DNA from: Burkholderiales bacterium UBA954
GTDB lineage: Bacteria; Pseudomonadota; Gammaproteobacteria; Burkholderiales; Burkholderiaceae_A
Assembly (NCBI GenBank): GCA_002293155.1
Contig: DBCQ01000017.1
Coordinates: 5,578-17,390, forward strand
DNA length: 11,813 nt
Direction: 5' to 3'
Shown: positions 7,924-11,813 of the stretch, piece by piece
Layout: each line of letters begins with the position of its first letter
Position numbering within the stretch: position 1 is the stretch's first letter
Notes under the pieces: model-generated
Told to the model about the DNA's origin: nothing
Databases searched by the model: none
What the model saw: only the letters and a program-made list of their open reading frames with translations
Position numbers and translations under genes: made by a program

Positions 7924-9386
7924 AAATTTTTAATACTCTGACCCGGTCTAAGGTGGATTTTGAGCCCATCACGCCGGGACATGTCCGGATGTATGTCTGC
8001 GGCATGACGGTCTACGATTTCTGCCATGTCGGGCACGCCCGGGTCATGGTGGTCTTTGATGTTGTGAGCCGTTGGCTCAGGGCGCGTGGCTACGAGGTGA
8101 CCTACGTTCGAAACATTACCGATATCGACGACAAAATCATTAAGCGGGCGGTTGAAAATGGCGAACCCATTGCTGCGTTGACCAATCGGTTTATCCAGGC
8201 CATGCACGAGGATGCGAGGGCCCTAGGGGTGATTGATCCAGATCACGAGCCCCGGGCGACAGACTTCGTGCCTCAGATGCTCGATGTAATTGATGCGCTT
8301 AAGAAAAATGGATTGGCATATCAGGCGGCGTGTGCAGATGGCAGCGCGGGAGACGTCAACTTCGCCGTGCGGGAATTTCCTGGCTACGGAAAACTCTCTG
8401 GTAAATCGCTCGACGAGTTACGGGCAGGTGAGCGGGTGGCCGTCAATGATGGCAAGCGCGACCCCCTTGACTTCGTGCTGTGGAAGCAGACCAAGCCCGA
8501 TGAGCCCAAGGATGTTCGTTGGCCCTCGCCATGGGGAGAGGGCCGGCCAGGCTGGCATATTGAGTGTTCGGCAATGAGTTGCACACTTTTGGGTAAGCAT
8601 TTTGATATCCACGGTGGCGGCGCCGATCTCCAGTTTCCTCACCACGAAAATGAGATTGCCCAATCCGAAGGTGCGTATGGAATTGAGACCGGTAAGCCCT
8701 TCGTGAATCTCTGGATGCATAACGGATTTGTTCGGGTTGATGACGAGAAAATGTCGAAGTCCCTGGGTAATTTTTTTACGATTCGTGAAGTCATCAAGAA
8801 GTTCGATCCGGAGGTGGTTCGGTTTTTCATTCTTCGCGCGCACTACCGCAGTCCGCTTAATTATTCAGACACACATCTCGAAGACGCCCGCCAGGGACTT
8901 GGCCGTCTCTATACCGCCCTAGCCGGAGCGGGAATCGACGACGAATGGCCCAATATCGAGCAACAGATGGATTGTGAGGCTGTCGCCAATGAGTTTTCGG
9001 ATCACCCCGAAGTAGCCCGCTCGATCAAGGCTTTTGGCGATGCAATGGACGACGACTTTAATACCCCAATCGCGATTGCGGCACTCTTTGACTTGGCAAC
9101 CATTATTAACAAAGAGAGTGAACCTCTCCTACGAAAGCAGCTTGCGCGGCTGATGCGCGCGTTGGCAGCGAGCCTTGGGCTTCTGGCCAGAGCACCAACG
9201 ACCTACGCGCAGTCGGGCGTAGCGGTTGCCTTAGATCCACCTCAGATAGAGGCTCTCATTGCAGAGCGTCGGGCAGCCAAAGCGGGGCGAGATTTTGCTC
9301 GGGCCGATCAGATTCGGGCCGACCTACTGGCTCAGGGCATAGTCCTTGAGGACAGCGCGGCAGGGACAACCTGGCGAGCGCAATAA
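7920..9386 (+). CDS. cysS: Cysteinyl-tRNA synthetase
   Basis: Class I aminoacyl-tRNA synthetase that charges tRNA-Cys in the cytoplasm; essential. The protein is 488 residues (E. coli 461). The start is TTG: an in-frame TAG lies at 7905-7907, no ATG or GTG occurs between, and residues 2-9 (KIFNTLTR) match the E. coli N-terminus [10 protein letters not shown]. The first ATG downstream, at residue 24, would remove conserved sequence. The HIGH motif is HVGH at 36-39 and the KMSKS motif is at 277-281. The four zinc ligands are present: C27, C216 (GWHIECSAM), H241 and E245 ([10 protein letters not shown]). The C-terminal part with AMDDDFNTP and the final GTTWRAQ end is complete. It is divergent from the TPR gene and followed by accA after 27 bases. 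Confidence 0.97.
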   Translation: MKIFNTLTRSKVDFEPITPGHVRMYVCGMTVYDFCHVGHARVMVVFDVVSRWLRARGYEVTYVRNITDIDDKIIKRAVENGEPIAALTNRFIQAMHEDARALGVIDPDHEPRATDFVPQMLDVIDALKKNGLAYQAACADGSAGDVNFAVREFPGYGKLSGKSLDELRAGERVAVNDGKRDPLDFVLWKQTKPDEPKDVRWPSPWGEGRPGWHIECSAMSCTLLGKHFDIHGGGADLQFPHHENEIAQSEGAYGIETGKPFVNLWMHNGFVRVDDEKMSKSLGNFFTIREVIKKFDPEVVRFFILRAHYRSPLNYSDTHLEDARQGLGRLYTALAGAGIDDEWPNIEQQMDCEAVANEFSDHPEVARSIKAFGDAMDDDFNTPIAIAALFDLATIINKESEPLLRKQLARLMRALAASLGLLARAPTTYAQSGVAVALDPPQIEALIAERRAAKAGRDFARADQIRADLLAQGIVLEDSAAGTTWRAQ

Positions 9387-9402
9387 GCCCTTTTATAAGA
9401 CA

Positions 9403-9415
9403 ATAGGGCCCCTAT
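9403..9415. repeat. 13-bp inverted repeat across the accA start
   Basis: ATAGGG-C-CCCTAT is a perfect inverted repeat with 6-base arms around one central base. It contains the only Shine-Dalgarno-like run (AGGG, 9405-9408) and the first two bases of the accA ATG. A hairpin with a one-base loop cannot form as such in RNA, so if meaningful it would be a DNA site; chance is quite possible. Confidence 0.3.
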
Positions 9416-10406
9416 GACCGCGCAAGCCACTTCAACACCCAAACAAACCTTTTTGGATTTCGAGCTCCCCGTTGCGGAACTCGAGAACAAGATCGACGAA
9501 CTGCGTTTTGTTCAGAGCGATTCGGCTGTCGATATTTCGGAAGAAATCAGCCGGTTAAGAACCAAGACTGAGAATCAGTTAAAAGATATTTATTCCAAAC
9601 TCACGCCTTGGCAGATTGCGCAGGTGGCCCGGCACCCACAGCGGCCTTATACGCTTGATTACATCAGCCTGATGTTCACCGACTTTTATGAGTTGCACGG
9701 CGATCGTTCCTTTGCAGATGATCCTGCGATCGTCGGGGGGCTGGCGCGCTTTAACGGACAAAGCGTCATGGTGATTGGCCATCAGAAGGGACGTGATTTA
9801 AAAGAGCGGACACTGCGCAACTTTGGCATGCCGCGTCCCGAGGGCTATCGCAAGGCTTTGCGTCTAATGGAGCTTGCCGAGAAGTATAAAATTCCCGTGA
9901 TTACATTGGTGGATACGCCAGGGGCCTATCCAGGAATTGGCGCGGAAGAGCGCGGACAGTCGGAGGCCATCGGCAAGAATTTAATTGTGATGTCTGGGCT
10001 TCGCGTGCCGATCATCTCTGTGATTATTGGAGAGGGCGGCTCCGGCGGTGCGCTTGCAATCGCGGTCGGAGACGCCTTATTAATGCTGCAGTACTCCACC
10101 TATTCGGTAATCTCCCCAGAGGGCTGTGCGTCGATTCTCTGGAAGAGTGCAGATAAAGCCCCTGAGGCTGCCGAGACCTTAGGCATTACCGCACAGCGAT
10201 TAAAGGCCCTGGGTCTGATCGACAAAATTGTGACCGAGCCCTTGGGCGGCGCCCACCGTGATCATCAACAGATGGCCGATTCTTTGAAAAAGGCGGTTGC
10301 CGACTCTCTGCGTGCGTTTCAGAACCTCGATACAGAGTCCTTGATTGCACAGCGTCACGCACGAATTCGTGCGCTTGGTAAGTTCAAGGAAATCAAGGCG
10401 TCTTAA
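9414..10406 (+). CDS. accA: Acetyl-CoA carboxylase carboxyltransferase subunit alpha
   Basis: With AccD forms the carboxyltransferase that moves carboxyl from biotin on AccB to acetyl-CoA, giving malonyl-CoA, the first step of fatty acid synthesis. The protein is 330 residues (E. coli 319). The N-terminal helical signature [14 protein letters not shown] begins at residue 14. The crotonase-like core carries [20 protein letters not shown] at 167-186 and the glycine-rich [11 protein letters not shown] at 206-216, which build the acyl-CoA site and oxyanion hole. [12 protein letters not shown] follows at about 233-244. It lies 27 bases after cysS. Its stop TAA is directly followed by the ATG of tilS in the same frame. 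Confidence 0.97.
   Translation: MTAQATSTPKQTFLDFELPVAELENKIDELRFVQSDSAVDISEEISRLRTKTENQLKDIYSKLTPWQIAQVARHPQRPYTLDYISLMFTDFYELHGDRSFADDPAIVGGLARFNGQSVMVIGHQKGRDLKERTLRNFGMPRPEGYRKALRLMELAEKYKIPVITLVDTPGAYPGIGAEERGQSEAIGKNLIVMSGLRVPIISVIIGEGGSGGALAIAVGDALLMLQYSTYSVISPEGCASILWKSADKAPEAAETLGITAQRLKALGLIDKIVTEPLGGAHRDHQQMADSLKKAVADSLRAFQNLDTESLIAQRHARIRALGKFKEIKAS
10358..10373. repeat. 16-bp perfect palindrome near the 3' end of accA
   Basis: CGCACGAATTCGTGCG reads the same on both strands. It is inside accA, encoding part of HARIRALG, and ends 33 bases before the tilS start. By chance about 0.2 such 16-bp palindromes are expected in a window of this length. It may be a protein-binding site, or simply reflect Arg and Ala codon choice. 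Confidence 0.4.
10395..10398 (+). promoter_or_regulatory. Probable Shine-Dalgarno site of tilS
   Basis: AAGG within the last codons of accA lies 8 bases before the tilS ATG and gives tilS its own ribosome-binding site, despite the zero-base gap. Confidence 0.5.
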
Positions 10407-11351
10407 ATGTCGCTCCATCTTGTGGTGGGGCTATCGGGTGGGCTTGACTCTACTGTGCTGCTGCATCTCATGCACCGCATGCAGCAAAAGCTTCCGCAAC
10501 TCTTTAGGTTATCTGCAATTCATGTCGATCACGGGCTACAGGCCGCCTCAGCGCAGTTTGTTACCCAGTGTGAGGCGATCTGCAGACAGCTAAGTCTTCC
10601 TCTAACGGTTGTCCGGGTTCAGATTGCGCAGGCAGAGATTACGTCGCTGGGTCTTGAGGCCGCGGCAAGGCGGCATCGGTATCAGGCAATAGCACAATCG
10701 CTGCCCGATCAGGCCGTACTCGCCTTAGCCCACCATCGCGATGATTTACTCGAAACCGCACTTCTGCAATGGATTCGCGGGGCAGGGCTTGAGGGCTTGT
10801 CTGCAATGAATCGCTTATCGAAGCTGGATCTTGGTAATCGCATCATCATGCGTTGGCGTCCGCTACTCGATCAGAGCCGTCAGTCGTTATTGGAGTATGC
10901 GAGTCGAGAAAACCTTGGTTGGATTGAGGATCCAACCAATTCGGATACCGATATCGCACGCAATCGGATTCGTCTAGAGGTGATGCCGGTATTAAGGAGT
11001 CTTCGGCAGGGCGCAGATAGCGCGATGGCGCGAAGTATTGTTCACCTGCAGACCGCCCGTGATCTTTTAGAGCTGGTCACCGAGCAGGCGCTCGAAGAAA
11101 GCCGTATGCCCGAGGGCCGGCTGAATCTAGATGTCTTGTTTGCGCAAGACGAGGCCTTGGCGGCCCGAATTATTCGCGGCTGGCTCAAGCAGCACGGCGC
11201 TCCGACCCCTCCCACGAAACGGCTCGCCGAATTTCTGCGCCAGTTGCGGGTGGCCCGCGAGCCCTTTGCGCAGATGGATCTGGCCGATCCCGCTTCGGGG
11301 CAGGCCTGGCAGGTCATTCGGGAACGTGGTTTTCTAAGGATTGGGCGATAA
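10407..11351 (+). CDS. tilS: tRNA(Ile)-lysidine synthetase, short form
   Basis: ATP-dependent enzyme that converts cytidine 34 of the CAU-anticodon tRNA-Ile to lysidine, changing both its codon reading and its charging identity; normally essential. The protein is 314 residues. The N-type ATP pyrophosphatase loop SGGLDS is at residues 10-15. Other family motifs are HVDHGL (39-44), LEAAARRHRY (83-92), AHHRDDLLET (108-117; the family usually has DDQAET), RGAGLEGLSAM (124-134), RPLL (151-154) and DPTNSDTDIARNRIR (175-189). A helical second domain follows from about 216. The C-terminal domain present in E. coli TilS (432 residues) is missing, giving a length like the Aquifex form. The start directly abuts the accA stop; only five residues precede the first strand, which is short for the family. 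Confidence 0.93.
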   Translation: MSLHLVVGLSGGLDSTVLLHLMHRMQQKLPQLFRLSAIHVDHGLQAASAQFVTQCEAICRQLSLPLTVVRVQIAQAEITSLGLEAAARRHRYQAIAQSLPDQAVLALAHHRDDLLETALLQWIRGAGLEGLSAMNRLSKLDLGNRIIMRWRPLLDQSRQSLLEYASRENLGWIEDPTNSDTDIARNRIRLEVMPVLRSLRQGADSAMARSIVHLQTARDLLELVTEQALEESRMPEGRLNLDVLFAQDEALAARIIRGWLKQHGAPTPPTKRLAEFLRQLRVAREPFAQMDLADPASGQAWQVIRERGFLRIGR

Positions 11352-11400
11352 TCTCTGTCTTACTGTTAGTGAGCCACTTCATCTCAATTGTTTAAACACC
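11352..11400 (+). other. tilS-lysC intergenic region
   Basis: A 49-base gap without an assigned gene. It holds a small possible hairpin, CTTACT-GTT-AGTGAG (11359-11373, one G-U pair), with no following T run, so it does not look like an intrinsic terminator. TGTTTAAACA (11389-11398) is a 10-bp palindrome just before the lysC start, a length expected several times by chance. No Shine-Dalgarno sequence precedes lysC, and I see no lysine-riboswitch-sized leader. Confidence 0.4.
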
Positions 11401-11813
11401 ATGGCATTAATCGTTCATAAATACGGCGGAACATCGATGGGCTCAACAGAGCGCATCAAGAACGTTGCCCGTCGGGTTGCCAAATGGCAAAAGGCGGGTC
11501 ATCAGGTCGTGGTAGTCCCCTCTGCGATGTCAGGGGAGACGAATCGCCTCTTGGGCCTTGCGAAAGAAATTTCAGAGCGCGCCGATGCGCGGGAACTGGA
11601 TCAGATTGCATCGACTGGCGAGCAGGTCTCGGTAGGTCTTCTGGCAATTGCACTTCAGGCGATTGGGGTTAAGGCGAAGAGCTATACCGGCTGGCAGGTC
11701 CCCGTAAAGACGGATTCGGCCTATTCCAAGGCAAGGATTGAGTCGATTGATGATGCACGTATTCGAAAGGATTTAGAGTCCGGCCATGTTGTTGTGGTGA
11801 CAGGGTTTCAGGG
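11401..11813 (+). CDS. lysC: Aspartate kinase, 5' part (cut by window)
   Basis: Phosphorylates aspartate with ATP, the committed step toward lysine, threonine, methionine and diaminopimelate. The reading frame from ATG 11401 stays open to the window edge for 137 full codons of an expected roughly 400-420. The N-terminal kinase signature HKYGGTSMGS holds K7 and the KYGGTS motif at 7-12. VVVVPSAMSGETNRLL follows at 36-51, ASTGEQVS with E74 at 70-77, and VVVTGFQG at the edge; these are typical of bacterial monofunctional aspartokinases. The regulatory ACT domains, which would decide feedback control by lysine and threonine, lie outside the window. It follows tilS on the same strand by 49 bases. 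Confidence 0.96.
   Translation, partial: MALIVHKYGGTSMGSTERIKNVARRVAKWQKAGHQVVVVPSAMSGETNRLLGLAKEISERADARELDQIASTGEQVSVGLLAIALQAIGVKAKSYTGWQVPVKTDSAYSKARIESIDDARIRKDLESGHVVVVTGFQ

Noticed and set aside
8418..8843. Minus-strand 141-codon open frame inside cysS
   Set aside because: Antisense shadow of the most conserved part of CysS, including the zinc-site and KMSKS regions.
9387..9413. TATAAG and a GCCCT...AGGGC inverted repeat between cysS and accA, as promoter or terminator
   Set aside because: No -35 element at proper distance from TATAAG, and the five-base stem with a 13-base loop lacks a T tract.

Overview
The window is an ordinary but very compact stretch of a bacterial chromosome carrying conserved housekeeping genes. 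Protein motifs and gene order (ribosomal oxygenase-mutS-suhB | trmJ-cysE | lpxH-ppiB-TPR | cysS-accA-tilS-lysC) point to a betaproteobacterium, most likely in or near Burkholderiales. That placement rests on remembered gene order and protein resemblance, not on a search. LpxH shows a Gram-negative outer membrane. No mobile element, CRISPR array, tRNA, rRNA, phage gene or toxin-antitoxin pair was seen.

Layout. (1) Positions 1-4371 on the minus strand, read right to left: suhB (inositol-phosphatase family), mutS (mismatch repair) and a JmjC/cupin ribosomal oxygenase that runs off the left edge. (2) Positions 4419-5921 on the plus strand: trmJ (tRNA methyltransferase) and cysE (serine acetyltransferase), divergent from suhB. 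(3) Positions 5918-7864 on the minus strand: a secreted TPR protein, ppiB (peptidyl-prolyl isomerase) and lpxH (lipid A synthesis); lpxH meets cysE tail to tail with overlapping stop codons. (4) Positions 7920-11813 on the plus strand: cysS (cysteinyl-tRNA synthetase), accA (acetyl-CoA carboxylase alpha), tilS (tRNA-Ile lysidine synthetase) and the 5' part of lysC (aspartokinase), which runs off the right edge.

The genes serve translation and RNA modification (ribosomal oxygenase, TrmJ, CysS, TilS, probably SuhB), envelope lipid synthesis (LpxH, AccA), amino acid synthesis (CysE, LysC), protein folding (PpiB) and DNA repair (MutS). They look like neighbours sharing transcripts rather than one pathway. 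Only about 263 of 11813 bases (2.2 percent) lie between genes, and no gap exceeds 55 bases.

I found no undescribed system. The points most worth a second look are small: a MutS that stops exactly at a sliding-clamp motif and lacks the usual tail, a short TilS without its last domain, accA and tilS in one frame with only a stop codon between them, a TTG-started cysS overlapped by a five-codon reading frame, and a 16-bp perfect palindrome near the end of accA. The two edge genes are cut by the window and must be read as open reading frames without both ends.
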